Assembly (NCBI RefSeq): GCF_014656135.1
Contig: NZ_BNBV01000020.1
Span: forward strand, 1-64,000
Direction of reading: 5' to 3'
From: Streptomyces thermodiastaticus
Lineage (GTDB): Bacteria > Actinomycetota > Actinomycetes > Streptomycetales > Streptomycetaceae
Length of the DNA: 64,000 nucleotides
The notes under the pieces are model-generated. The model did not search any database. It worked only from the letters and a program-made list of their open reading frames with translations, and was not told the DNA's origin. The translations under genes and the position numbers were made by a program. Below, one piece after another: positions 26,794 to 37,386 of the stretch (position 1 is its first letter; every line of letters begins with the position of its first letter).

Positions 26794-27060
26794 GTGTGCC
26801 TTACCTCCGTCGTCGGCGGCGGCTCCCCTGTGCGCTGTTCCCACCCGAGCCGCCATTCTCACCCGAAACGGTGAGGAGTGGTGTGGTCCGTGTCTCCATC
26901 TGACCAGAACCGCACCCTGGAGACGTCAGACCTCGGGCCCAACTCCCGGTACGCCTGGGGTATGACGCGGGACGCGGCTCTCCCCCGGAACCCGTAGGGG
27001 ACGCGGGGCGGCGCTCAGGGCGACGGGGGCCGCGGGCCGGAACGGCCGGTGCGCGAGGGG

Positions 27061-28071
27061 TCAGCCGGCCCGGTGCACCACGGCGTCGCACAGGTCGATC
27101 AGCGCGGCCTTGGCGTCGCAGTCCTCCAGCGGGGCGAGCGCGGCCCGGGCGTCCTCCGCGTACCGCACGGTGTCCCGGCGCGCCTGCTCCAGGGCCGGGT
27201 GGGCGCGCAGCGCGGCCAGCGCCTCGGCGTGCCGGGCGTCGTCGCTGAGGTCGGAGTCCAGCAGCTCGCACAGCGCGACGTCCTCGGCCAGGCCGAGCCG
27301 CGCCACCCGCTCGCGCAGCCGCAGCACCGGCAGGGTCGCGATGCCCTCGCGCAGGTCCGTGCCCGGGGTCTTGCCGGACTCGTGGGTGTCGGAGGCGATG
27401 TCCAGCACGTCGTCGGCCAGCTGGAAGGCGACGCCCAGCCGCTCGCCGTACTGGGTGAGCACGTCCACGACGGTCTCGTCGGCCCCGGACATCATGGCGC
27501 CGAACCGGCACGAGACGGCCACCAGCGAGCCCGTCTTGCCGCCGAGGACGTCCAGGTAGTGGTCGACCGGGTCCCTGCCGTCCTGCGGTCCCGCGGTCTC
27601 CAGGATCTGACCGGTGACCAGCCGCTCGAAGGCCAGGGCCTGCACGCGGACCGCCTCGGGGCCCAGGTCGGCGAGGATCTGCGAGGCACGGGCGAACAGG
27701 AAGTCACCGGTCAGGACGGCCACGGAGTTGCCCCAGCGGGTGTTCGCACTGGCCACTCCGCGCCGCACCGCGGCCTCGTCCATGACGTCGTCGTGATACA
27801 GCGTCGCCAGGTGGGTCAGCTCCACCACCACGGCCGAGGGCACCACCCCCGGCGCGTACGGGTCGCCGAACTGCGCCGCGAGCATCACGAGCAGCGGCCT
27901 GAACCGCTTCCCGCCGGCCTTGACCAGGTGCTGCGCGGCCTCGGTGATGAAGGGGACCTCGCTCTTGGTGGCTTCGAGCAGCCCTTCCTCGACAGCCGCC
28001 AATCCGGCCTGGACATCGGCTTCGAGAGCCTGGCCCCGCACGCTCAGCCCGAACGGCCCGACGACGGTCAC
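27061..28071 (-). CDS. Polyprenyl diphosphate synthase
   Basis: A 336-residue trans-prenyltransferase that extends allylic diphosphates with isopentenyl diphosphate. The first aspartate-rich motif reads DDVMD in LATLYHDDVMDEAAVRRG and the second DDVLD in AFQLADDVLDIASD. GGKRFRPLLVMLAAQF is the conserved region 1. The residues before the first DDxxD are small (THLATLYH), which points to a long-chain product. With mqnA, mqnC, menG and a MenJ-like protein in the same window, the likely role is the menaquinone side chain. GTG start; a single gene with a long upstream region. Confidence 0.92.
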   Translation of the reverse strand: MTVVGPFGLSVRGQALEADVQAGLAAVEEGLLEATKSEVPFITEAAQHLVKAGGKRFRPLLVMLAAQFGDPYAPGVVPSAVVVELTHLATLYHDDVMDEAAVRRGVASANTRWGNSVAVLTGDFLFARASQILADLGPEAVRVQALAFERLVTGQILETAGPQDGRDPVDHYLDVLGGKTGSLVAVSCRFGAMMSGADETVVDVLTQYGERLGVAFQLADDVLDIASDTHESGKTPGTDLREGIATLPVLRLRERVARLGLAEDVALCELLDSDLSDDARHAEALAALRAHPALEQARRDTVRYAEDARAALAPLEDCDAKAALIDLCDAVVHRAG

Positions 28072-28649
28072 GAGGGGTCTCCTGTCTGCTGGTGTCTGCT
28101 GGCGATTACACGGTTTGTCGATAGGTCGCTGCCATCACTCAAGTCAGCGTATCCGGTCATGTTTCGATCACCGATAGCGCCCACCGCTACAGGCCGGGCG
28201 CTATCGGGTATCGCTCGGCATGACGCCGAATGCGACATATGTACAGATATGCGCCGTCTTGCTGCTCCCCGGTGGAGGTTGCCCGCGCCCGCCATGCGTG
28301 CCCACCCATACACACGTTCACACTGGCCATAACGTCGCCCGACGTGACGATCGTCACGTTGCCGCGCCCCGCACCTCCCTTCATCGCCCGATTCAACCCT
28401 ATTAGGGCCCCACTTCCTGTTAGCCGTGAATGCCCCTGCCCGTCGGCCGACCGTGAGGTCTATCACGTCCGCGCCGGGCACGCATCACGTCGCCGTTCCT
28501 TCATTCCCGCCCCACGCAGGCAAGTTGACCCTTGGCGGACGCAAAGGATCAAGCCCCTCATATGCCCTTGATCATGGAATATCCGGGCGATGCAGGCGAC
28601 GAGGACTTGTTCCGGACATGTGCTGTCGCATAGCTTCCCGCCACGCCGG
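28072..28649. other. Long upstream region of the SLT-domain gene
   Basis: About 580 bp between the divergent polyprenyl synthase and the riboswitch. It is less GC-rich than its surroundings and holds no credible gene. The main feature is the 18-bp palindrome at 28342-28359. Short open frames near 28200-28570 lack codon bias and ribosome sites. Confidence 0.6.
28342..28359. promoter_or_regulatory. 18-bp perfect palindrome, candidate Crp site
   Basis: ACGTGACGATCGTCACGT is fully self-complementary. Its core (28344-28357) fits the Streptomyces Crp motif as I recall it, GTG-N6-GNCAC. It lies about 310 bp before the riboswitch. A cAMP-receptor-like protein is the first candidate binder. Confidence 0.5.
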
Positions 28650-28856
28650 GCGGAACGCCGAATCCTGCCGCCGCCCGGAACCCATCGACGACCACTCACG
28701 GCAGGAGCGGGGGACCCAGGTAAGTCGCCGGGCCGGAGCACCGGACGTCACCGGACGTCAGGCCGCACCGGAACGGCTAGGGGTGAAGCCGCGCCCTCAG
28801 GGGCCGGCCGGGCACCTTTCCGCCCGAACCCGACAGCTCACCTCGCAGGCGGCGGA
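28650..28856 (+). ncRNA. c-di-AMP riboswitch (ydaO-yuaA type)
   Basis: The leader of the SLT-domain gene carries the conserved blocks of the ydaO-yuaA (c-di-AMP) riboswitch in order: CGCCGAATC (28656-28664), GCAGGAGCGGGGGACCC (28701-28717), GGGGTGAAGCCG (near 28780-28791), and the 3' block CCGAACCCGACAGCTCACCT continuing TCGCAGGC (about 28823-28850). A ribosome site GGAGAGG follows directly at 28854-28860. In Streptomyces this class controls cell-wall hydrolase genes and is expected to turn expression off at high c-di-AMP. The assignment rests on motif recognition, not a covariance search. Confidence 0.92.
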
Positions 28857-28868
28857 GAGGAAGAACCC

Positions 28869-29354
28869 ATGTCTGTCCACGGACGCCGTACCCGTCGCAG
28901 CGCTCGTCTGATGCGGGCCCTCGCCGTCAGCGGCGCGAGCGCCGCGGTCCTCGCCCTGCCCCTCGTGGGCGCCACCAGCGCCTTCGCGGCCACCCCGGCG
29001 GCGGAGCAGACCACCGCCACCGCGGTGAGCTACCCGGACAACCTCGACGGCTGGATCCGCGAGTCGCTCGCGGTCATGCGGAAGCACGGCATTCCCGGCA
29101 CCTACAACGGCATCTACCGCAACGTGATGCGCGAGTCCTCCGGGAACCCCAAGGCCATCAACCTGTGGGACTCCAACGCCGCCAAGGGCATCCCGTCCAA
29201 GGGCCTGCTCCAGGTCATCGACCCGACGTTCAACGCGTACCACGTGCCCGGCACCTCGTACGACATCTACGACCCGGTCGCCAACATCACGGCCGCCTGC
29301 AACTACGCGGCCGACCGGTACGGCTCGATCGACAACGTCAACGGCCCGTACTGA
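28869..29354 (+). CDS. Secreted SLT-domain muralytic protein
   Basis: A 161-residue exported protein that probably cleaves peptidoglycan. The signal peptide (RRTRRSARLMRALAV then a hydrophobic stretch) ends at SAFA, about residue 40. The mature part is a compact transglycosylase SLT-like domain with the candidate catalytic Glu89 in NVMRESSGNPKAINLWD and the follow-up motif SKGLLQVIDPTFNAYH. ATG at 28869, 8 bases after GGAGAGG. Expression is expected to answer to c-di-AMP through the leader and perhaps to cAMP through the upstream palindrome. A role in germination or growth is inferred from the family. Confidence 0.9.
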   Translation: MSVHGRRTRRSARLMRALAVSGASAAVLALPLVGATSAFAATPAAEQTTATAVSYPDNLDGWIRESLAVMRKHGIPGTYNGIYRNVMRESSGNPKAINLWDSNAAKGIPSKGLLQVIDPTFNAYHVPGTSYDIYDPVANITAACNYAADRYGSIDNVNGPY

Positions 29355-29379
29355 CCGGCGCCCACGGAGCGTACTGGTG

Positions 29380-29412
29380 AGCGGCCGGCCGGGACCCGGT
29401 CGGCCGGCCGCT
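29380..29412. terminator. Bidirectional terminator between convergent genes
   Basis: A perfect 12-bp stem (29380-29391 with 29401-29412) and a 9-nt loop lie between the SLT gene (plus) and the HAD gene (minus). The distal arm includes the HAD stop codon. Confidence 0.75.
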
Positions 29413-30217
29413 AGCCAAACAACCGTTCGATGACAACGGCCACGCCGTCGTCCTCGTTCGACACGGTGACCTCGTCGGCCACCGCCTTCAGCTCCGGGTG
29501 GGCGTTGGCCATCGCCACGCCCCGCGCCGCCCACCTGAACATCGGGATGTCGTTCGGCATGTCCCCGAACGCCAGAGCGGCGCTCCGGTCCAGGCCCAGG
29601 TGCTCGGCGGCCAGCGCCAGCCCGGTCGCCTTGGTGATGCCGCAGGGCTGCAGCTCGACCGTCCCGGGGCCCGACATGGTGACCGTGGCGAGGGAGCCCA
29701 CCACGCTGCGCGCCGCCGCCGCCAACGCGTCGTCGGACAGCACCGGATGGCGCAGCAGCACCTTGGTGATGGGCTTGTGCCACAGCTCGTCCCGCCGCTC
29801 CACCCGCTGGGCGGGCAGGGTCGGGTGCGGCATGCGGTAGCCCGGCTCGATGAGCGTCAGCCCGTCCACGCCGTCCTGGTCGACCGCGGCGTACACCTCG
29901 CCCACCTCGGCCTCGATCTTGCCGAGCGCGACCTCCGCGGTCTCCCGGTCCAGGGTGACCGACGACAGCAGCCGGTCCGCGCCCGCGTCGTACAGCTGGG
30001 CGCCCTGCCCGCACACCGCGAGCCCGGTGATGCCCAGGGACGCCAGCAGCGGCTTCACCCGCGGCGCCGGCCGGCCGGTGACGACGAGATGGCATGCACC
30101 GGCCGCCGTCGCCCGCGCCAGCGCGGCACGGGAACGCTCGGACACGCTGTCGTCGCCGCGCAGCAGCGTCCCGTCCAGATCGGTGGCGATGAGGGCGTAG
30201 GCAGGGGGTGCGGGCAT
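29411..30217 (-). CDS. Cof-type HAD-superfamily phosphatase
   Basis: A 268-residue haloacid-dehalogenase hydrolase of the Cof/type IIB class. Motif I is IATDLDGTLLRGDD with the nucleophilic aspartate, motif II VVTGRPAPR, the lysine of motif III lies in KPITKVLLRH, and motif IV is GDMPNDIPMFRWA. The cap lies between motifs II and III. Members dephosphorylate sugar phosphates or cofactors such as FMN and pyridoxal phosphate; no specificity can be read here. The ATG at 30217 is the family-typical start right before the first strand; the longer open frame upstream is antisense to the ATP-grasp gene region and is not coding. Confidence 0.9.
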   Translation of the reverse strand: MPAPPAYALIATDLDGTLLRGDDSVSERSRAALARATAAGACHLVVTGRPAPRVKPLLASLGITGLAVCGQGAQLYDAGADRLLSSVTLDRETAEVALGKIEAEVGEVYAAVDQDGVDGLTLIEPGYRMPHPTLPAQRVERRDELWHKPITKVLLRHPVLSDDALAAAARSVVGSLATVTMSGPGTVELQPCGITKATGLALAAEHLGLDRSAALAFGDMPNDIPMFRWAARGVAMANAHPELKAVADEVTVSNEDDGVAVVIERLFG

Positions 30218-30323
30218 GAGCGAAGAATACGGACCGGGCACCGGCTGCGGCCTGCCGCCCGTCCGGAGCACGCACGCCGGCCGCCGGGCGTGTCCCCGGC
30301 GGCGGCTCAGCCGCGCGCCGTGG

Positions 30324-31589
30324 TCAAGCGCTGCCGCGGCGGTGGGTCCGCCACAGCTGGTAGAGGTGCTTGACGCCCGGCCGCACGAGGCGGGCGAGCA
30401 TCGTGACGAACGGCAGCGGGTCGTCGGCCGCCAGCCAGGCCAGCTCCGTCCCGCTCGCCCGGGCCGGGGCGTGCGGCGTGGTGTAGCCGCTGCGGCGGTA
30501 GGCGAGCAGGGCCGGAAGGTCGATGTTCTCCACGACGAAGCGATGACCGGAGCGCTGCTCCCCCGCCGGGACGGGACGCCCGGTGAGGTCCAGGTGCATG
30601 GCGCGGACCACGTCCACGCCCGACTCGCTCTCGAACAGCCGGAACTGGGCGCCCATCCGCGGATTGAAGTCCAGCAGCTTGTACTGCCCGTCGCGCCGGT
30701 CGTAGCGCAGGTCGAGGTCGGCGATGCCGGTGAAGCCGATCTGCTTGACGAACCGCTCGGCCAGATCGGCGAGTTCCGGGTTGTCCACGACATAGGCGTG
30801 CGCCGTCATGCCCGCGTGGGGCGGCCAGGAACGGACCTTCACCCCGGTGAACAGCGCCCTCGGGGTGGCGTCCTGGGCGAAGTAGGCGTGCACGATCCAG
30901 TCCTCGGCGTCCTCCCGCGGCAGGTACTCCTGCAGCACCACCCCCGGCCGCTCGCCCCAGTCACGGGCCAGGGTGAGCAGGCCCTCGCGGGTGGTGATCC
31001 GCGTGGTGCCGTTCACCGCCGGGCGGCTGCGGCGCACGAACGCCTCGCGGTTCTTCGCCACCACCGGGAAACGGGCTCGCTCGGCGAAGGCGACGACGTC
31101 CTCGTAGGTCTGCGGGAAGGACGTCACGGGCGCGGAGACGCCGTGCTCCACGCACAGCTCGTACAACCCCTGCTTGCTGGCCAGCCGCCGGGGCAGGCCG
31201 GGGGTCACGCGCGGGAAGAGGAACGGCCCGGCGAGCGCGTCCTGGTGCTCGGCGATCAGGACGGCGGCCTCCTCGTCGGTGGGCACCAGCACGGTGGGCC
31301 GGCCGATCCGGCGGCCGATCCGCAGCAGGCCCTCCACCAGATGGCCGGCGTCCTCGGTGCCCCGTGTCCGCCAGACGAAGGCCCGCGTGAGATAGCGGGA
31401 GGAGGCCGCCGGGGTGTAGGCGTCCTCGGTGATCGCGTACATCGGCACGCCGAGCCGGCCCAGGCTGCGGATCGCTCCCACCCCGCCGTGGTGCAGCGGA
31501 TAGTCGCCGAACTTCACGATCAGGGCCGGCACATCGCGGTCGGCCTCGAACGGCACACTGGCGGCTCGGCTGCCCACGGGTCCCCCCAC
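30324..31589 (-). CDS. ATP-grasp carboxylate-amine ligase-like protein
   Basis: A 421-residue protein with an N-terminal pre-ATP-grasp domain (ALIVKFGDYPLHHGGVGAIR) and an ATP-grasp core. ATP-binding residues appear around RFPVVAKNREAFVRRSRPAV, VVLQEYLPREDAEDW, and the metal-binding end DLDLRYDRRDGQYKLLDFNP then RMG. Related proteins form amide bonds between a carboxylate and an amine. The substrate is unknown. The GTG at 31589 follows GGAGGGGG at good spacing. It is divergent from the fumarylacetoacetase gene. Confidence 0.85.
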   Translation of the reverse strand: MGGPVGSRAASVPFEADRDVPALIVKFGDYPLHHGGVGAIRSLGRLGVPMYAITEDAYTPAASSRYLTRAFVWRTRGTEDAGHLVEGLLRIGRRIGRPTVLVPTDEEAAVLIAEHQDALAGPFLFPRVTPGLPRRLASKQGLYELCVEHGVSAPVTSFPQTYEDVVAFAERARFPVVAKNREAFVRRSRPAVNGTTRITTREGLLTLARDWGERPGVVLQEYLPREDAEDWIVHAYFAQDATPRALFTGVKVRSWPPHAGMTAHAYVVDNPELADLAERFVKQIGFTGIADLDLRYDRRDGQYKLLDFNPRMGAQFRLFESESGVDVVRAMHLDLTGRPVPAGEQRSGHRFVVENIDLPALLAYRRSGYTTPHAPARASGTELAWLAADDPLPFVTMLARLVRPGVKHLYQLWRTHRRGSA

Positions 31590-31743
31590 GTGTCCCCCTC
31601 CACGGAGCGGAGCGGACCCACCCCGTCCGCGTCCCCCGAACGACGCTAAGCCGGAACCGGAGACTCCCACAAGACGATTTCGGACATTACAAACTCTTTA
31701 GGCACTGCTCAAACAAGCACCAGCGCCGTAACGTGTGTCGCGA

Positions 31744-31759
31744 CCACATGAACGTGTGG
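31744..31759. promoter_or_regulatory. Inverted repeat ahead of fahA
   Basis: CCACATGAACGTGTGG is a 5-6-5 inverted repeat 48 bp before the fumarylacetoacetase ATG, in the divergent region shared with the ATP-grasp gene. It is a candidate operator; the regulator is unknown. Confidence 0.35.
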
Positions 31760-31806
31760 CCGTCTGACTAGGAACGCTCGGCACACGACTCGGAAGGCAG
31801 TACGCC

Positions 31807-33018
31807 ATGACCCCCTTCGAGGTCCCCGAGGGCGATCCCTTCGGTCCGCACAACCTTCCCTACGGCGTGTTCTCCCCGGCCGGATCCGAGCACCGGACCG
31901 TGGGAGTCCGGCTCGGCGACCACGTCCTGGACGCGGGCGCGGCGGCCCGCGCGCTCGGCTCCCCGTACGCCGCCCTGCTCGCCCGTCCGACCCTGAACCC
32001 GCTGCTCGCCGCCGGCCGCACCGCCTGGTCGGACGTCAGGCGCGCCCTGACCGCCTGGGTGACGGTGCCCTCCCACCAGGAGACCGTGGCGCCGTTCCTG
32101 CATCCGCTGTCCTCGGTGACCCTGCATCTGCCCTTCGAGGTCGCGGACTACGTCGACTTCTACGCCTCCGAGAACCACGCCCGCAACGTCGGGCAGATCT
32201 TCCGCCCGGACGCCGCGGACTCCCTCACCCCCAACTGGAAGCATCTGCCGATCGGTTACCACGGCCGGGCCGGGACCGTGGTGGTCTCGGGCACGGACGT
32301 GGTCCGGCCCTCGGGACAGCGCCGGGTGCCGGGCGAGGACGCACCGGTGTTCGGGCCGTCGGTGCGCCTGGACATCGAGGCCGAGGTCGGCTTCGTGGTG
32401 GGCGTGCCCTCGCGGCTCGGGCGGCCGGTGCCGCTGGCGGACTTCCGGGAGCACGTCTTCGGCCTGTGCCTGCTCAACGACTGGTCGGCACGCGACATCC
32501 AGGCCTGGGAGTACGTCCCCCTCGGGCCCTTCCTCGGCAAGTCCTTCGCCACCTCCGTCTCGGCGTGGATCACTCCCCTGGACGCGCTGGAGGAGGCCCG
32601 GGTCAGGCCGCCGGAGCGCACCCACCCGCTGCTGCCGTACCTCGACGACTCCGAGGAGGAACCCGGCGGCTACGACCTGCGGATCTCCGTCGCCGTCAAC
32701 GGGCACGTGGTGTCCGAGCCGCCGTTCTCCACCATGTACTGGACCGCCGCCCAGCAGCTGGCCCATCTGACGGTCAACGGCGCCAGTCTGCGCACCGGCG
32801 ACCTGTACGCCTCGGGCACGGTGAGCGGCCCGGAGCCAGGCCAGCGCGGCTCGCTGCTGGAACTCACCTGGAACGGCCGCGATCCGCTGGAACTCCCCGA
32901 CGGTAAGCGGACGTTCCTGGAGGACGGGGACGTGGTGACCCTGTCGGCGTGGGCTCCGGGTCCGCACAGCGTCCGGGTGGGCCTGGGCGAGGTGACCGGA
33001 CGGATCGTGGCCGGCTGA
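31807..33018 (+). CDS. fahA: Fumarylacetoacetase
   Basis: A 403-residue enzyme that hydrolyses fumarylacetoacetate to fumarate and acetoacetate, the last step of tyrosine and phenylalanine catabolism via homogentisate. Metal-binding residues fit the FAH pattern: the aspartate in YVDFYASENHARNVGQIF, the paired glutamates in LDIEAEVGFVVG, and the aspartates in LCLLNDWSARDIQAWEYV. HLPIGYHGRAGTVVVSG is the substrate loop. Length is slightly below the eukaryotic enzyme (about 420). It is a single gene here; homogentisate dioxygenase is not in the window. Confidence 0.95.
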   Translation: MTPFEVPEGDPFGPHNLPYGVFSPAGSEHRTVGVRLGDHVLDAGAAARALGSPYAALLARPTLNPLLAAGRTAWSDVRRALTAWVTVPSHQETVAPFLHPLSSVTLHLPFEVADYVDFYASENHARNVGQIFRPDAADSLTPNWKHLPIGYHGRAGTVVVSGTDVVRPSGQRRVPGEDAPVFGPSVRLDIEAEVGFVVGVPSRLGRPVPLADFREHVFGLCLLNDWSARDIQAWEYVPLGPFLGKSFATSVSAWITPLDALEEARVRPPERTHPLLPYLDDSEEEPGGYDLRISVAVNGHVVSEPPFSTMYWTAAQQLAHLTVNGASLRTGDLYASGTVSGPEPGQRGSLLELTWNGRDPLELPDGKRTFLEDGDVVTLSAWAPGPHSVRVGLGEVTGRIVAG

Positions 33019-33261
33019 GCCGCCGGCCCCTCCGGGCCGGCGGGCTGCCGGGACCGACGGGCTGCGGGTGCGGGCGGTGCCGGCGGGTGCGGGCCGGGTG
33101 TCGCACGGGAACCCGTCGCCGCCGGGCGCTGACGTGAGGCCTCCACCGCCGTCATACTGAGGCTGGCCGTGTGCGCGGGCCGTCCGCCGGGCGCCGCACG
33201 GCCCGCCGCACCGCACGAACCGACACCCGCCGACCTCCGATCAGGATCCGGAGTCCGTGGC

Positions 33262-34200
33262 ATGACCGTCTGTCTGCTCCTGCTCTGTGCCGTCGCGTTG
33301 ACGGCCGCCCTGCCGGTGCCCCGCGCACTGACCCGGGCGGCCTGGCCCGAACGGGAGCCCGTGGTCGCGCTGTGGGTGTGGCAGTGTCTGGTCGCCACCG
33401 TTCTGCTCTCCTTCCTGGCCGCCCTGGTGCTGGGCACCGCCGCCCTCTTCGGCGCCGTCCGCGACCGGGTGTTCGCCCCGGCGCCCAAGGCCGTGACCGC
33501 CGCCTACGACCTGTCGGCCACGCCCGCCTGGGCCGCCGTGCTCACCCTGCTGCTGGCGCTCGGCGCCGCCTGGACCACGGCGATGCTCGCCCGCGAGCTG
33601 GCCGACGCCCGCCGGCGCCGCCTGCTGGCCCGCGCGCATCTGCGCGAGCGCGCCCCCGAGCTGCCGGCCGGTCTCCCCGCCGCCCGCGGGCCGCTGCTGG
33701 TGCTGGAGGACGAGTACCCGGACGCCTGGTGGATGCCGGGCCACCCGCCGCAGCTCATCGTCACCACCGGCGCCCTGCACCGTCTCACCGGGCATCAGCT
33801 CGATGCGGTGCTCGCGCATGAGCGCGGGCACGCCCGCGCCCGCCACGACTGGCTGCTGCACCTGTCGACGGCGCTGGCGACCGGCTTCCCGCACATTCCG
33901 CTGTTCGCGCACTTCTGCGAGCAGACCCGCCGCCTGGTCGAGCTGGCCGCGGACGACACCGCCTCCCGCCGCCACGGCCACCTCACGACGGCGCTGGCCC
34001 TCATCGAGCTGAACCAGCACCGCGGCGTGTTGTCCTGCGCCAACAGCCGCCGTCTGCTCGGCGAGCGCGTCGACCGCCTGCTGGAGCCCCCGCCCCGGCT
34101 GGCCCGCCGGCGCCGCGCCCTGACCACGGCGGCGGCGGCCCTGGTCCCGCTGGTACCGCTGCTGATCACCTTCGCACCGGGGCTGTCGGCGCTGGCCTGA
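33262..34200 (+). CDS. M56-family (BlaR1/MecR1-type) membrane metallopeptidase
   Basis: A 312-residue membrane protein with hydrophobic segments near 1-20, 33-58, 90-110 and 290-310. A cytoplasmic/luminal zinc protease domain contains HERGH in LDAVLAHERGHARARHDWLL and a following ELAADDTASRR with the third ligand. It resembles actinobacterial M56 peptidases, which are usually paired with a BlaI-type repressor; no such gene is adjacent here. ATG at 33262. Substrate unknown. A tandem-repeat tract follows the gene. Confidence 0.87.
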   Translation: MTVCLLLLCAVALTAALPVPRALTRAAWPEREPVVALWVWQCLVATVLLSFLAALVLGTAALFGAVRDRVFAPAPKAVTAAYDLSATPAWAAVLTLLLALGAAWTTAMLARELADARRRRLLARAHLRERAPELPAGLPAARGPLLVLEDEYPDAWWMPGHPPQLIVTTGALHRLTGHQLDAVLAHERGHARARHDWLLHLSTALATGFPHIPLFAHFCEQTRRLVELAADDTASRRHGHLTTALALIELNQHRGVLSCANSRRLLGERVDRLLEPPPRLARRRRALTTAAAALVPLVPLLITFAPGLSALA

Positions 34201-34245
34201 GCGGCCCGGCCGGATCACAGGCGTGCCCCGTTCGCCGAGGGGAGG

Positions 34246-34392
34246 CCGGTGACGCGCGCTCCGGTCACTCCGGTGAGCCGGTGACGCGTGCTGCAGTCAG
34301 CCTGGTGAGCCGGTGACGCGTGCTGCGGTCACCCCGGTGGGCCGGTGACGCGTGCTGCGGTCACCCCGGTGGGCCGGTGACGCGCGGCCCGC

Positions 34393-34400
<8 letters not shown>
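34246..34400. repeat. 32-bp tandem repeat between convergent genes
   Basis: Four complete 32-bp units begin at 34246, 34278, 34310 and 34342, and a fifth, truncated one begins at 34374 and runs into the recQ stop. Units 3 and 4 are identical; 1 and 2 are diverged. Each unit contains GGTGAC and, about 10 bases on, a matching GTCACC or close variant, so each can fold into a hairpin. The tract fills the gap between the M56 peptidase (plus) and recQ (minus). There are no spacers, so it is not a CRISPR array. Confidence 0.92.
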
Positions 34401-36426
<2,026 letters not shown>

Positions 36427-36585
36427 CGTCTCGTCCCCCGTGCGTCTGCTTCGACCATTTCCTCCACGATAGGGGGCTCCGCCGACAGCCCCGGAGTTGT
36501 CCACAGGCCGGGACGCAGGCACCGCCTGCAGGGACCACTGGCAGGCACCGCTGCGGCCCGCGCGCACCAGCGCACCCGCACCCGT

Positions 36586-36609
36586 GCCCACGCCCACGCC
36601 CACGCCCAC
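36586..36609. repeat. Short hexanucleotide tandem repeat
   Basis: Four copies of GCCCAC (36586-36609) in the region between recQ and the Uma2-family gene, about 90 bp before the latter's start. A simple repeat of low significance. Confidence 0.7.
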
Positions 36610-36697
36610 GTCAAGGACACAGCGGTCGCTCACCCGCACGCGGGAGACCTGTCCGCTTCCGCTCGACAGCCTGCCTCCACCGGCGAGACTCCGCCCC

Positions 36698-37312
36698 ATG
36701 GGAGACCCGACGAACCCCGCGCCGAAGGCGACCCCGTCCGACTGGCCCGTCCCGCCGGAAGGCGGCTGGACCGCCGACGACCTGGACCGCCTCCCGCATC
36801 TCCCCCCGCACACGGAACTGATCGACGCGAGCCTGGTCTTCGCAGGTCCGCGGACTCTTTTCCACACGCGAGCGGTGGACTTCTTCACGTGCCGGCTGCG
36901 GTCCCTGGCGCCCGGGGAGTTCGAGGTGGTCCGCGAGTTCACCATCGACATCGACCGCCAGAACCGCCCCGAGCCCGACGTGGTCGTGGTGCGCGCGGAC
37001 GTGGTGCGGGACCCGGAGCAGACCCGTCTTCCGGCCGAGGCGGTCGTCCTGGCCGTGGAGGTCGTCTCCGAGGACTCCGTGTCGCGGGACCGCGAGACCA
37101 AGCCCGCGAAGTACGCCCGGGCGAAGATCCCGCACCACTGGCGGGTGGAGAACGAGCAGGGCCGCGCCGCCGTGCACACCTTCGAGCTGGAGCCCACCAC
37201 CGGCGCGTACACCAGCACCGGCATTGTCCGGGAGCGGATGAAGACGGACCTGCCGTTCCCGGTCGACCTGGACCTCACCCGCATCAGGGTCCGCCGCACC
37301 GACGCACAGTGA
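36698..37312 (+). CDS. Uma2-family (DUF820) putative nuclease-like protein
   Basis: A 204-residue protein of the restriction-endonuclease-like Uma2 family. The PD-(D/E)xK core can be seen: QNRPEPDVVVVRAD gives the catalytic aspartate strand and AVVLAVEVVSEDSVSRDRET the (D/E)xx strand, with the lysine in DRETKPAKYARAKIPHHW. The family is abundant in Streptomyces and cyanobacteria; its biological role is unclear. ATG at 36698. It is divergent from recQ and convergent with nuoN of the complete operon. Confidence 0.9.
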   Translation: MGDPTNPAPKATPSDWPVPPEGGWTADDLDRLPHLPPHTELIDASLVFAGPRTLFHTRAVDFFTCRLRSLAPGEFEVVREFTIDIDRQNRPEPDVVVVRADVVRDPEQTRLPAEAVVLAVEVVSEDSVSRDRETKPAKYARAKIPHHWRVENEQGRAAVHTFELEPTTGAYTSTGIVRERMKTDLPFPVDLDLTRIRVRRTDAQ

Positions 37313-37327
37313 CCGCCGGGAACGCCG

Positions 37328-37362
37328 CTGCCCGGCACCCCCGCTCGCAGGGTGCCGGGCAG
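37328..37362. terminator. Bidirectional terminator at the end of the complete nuo operon
   Basis: A perfect 13-bp stem (37328-37340 with 37350-37362) and a 9-nt loop lie between the Uma2-family gene and the nuoN stop. Confidence 0.8.
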
Positions 37363-37386
37363 TCGCGTACCGCGCGGGCGGCGTGC

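Noticed and set aside
28200..28571. Small plus-strand open frames in the long upstream region of the SLT gene
   Set aside because: They have no ribosome sites, lack the strong third-position GC bias of real genes here, and overlap the palindrome.
36586..36609. Hexanucleotide repeat as a phase-variation tract
   Set aside because: It lies outside any gene and a six-base unit would not shift a frame; only four copies are present.
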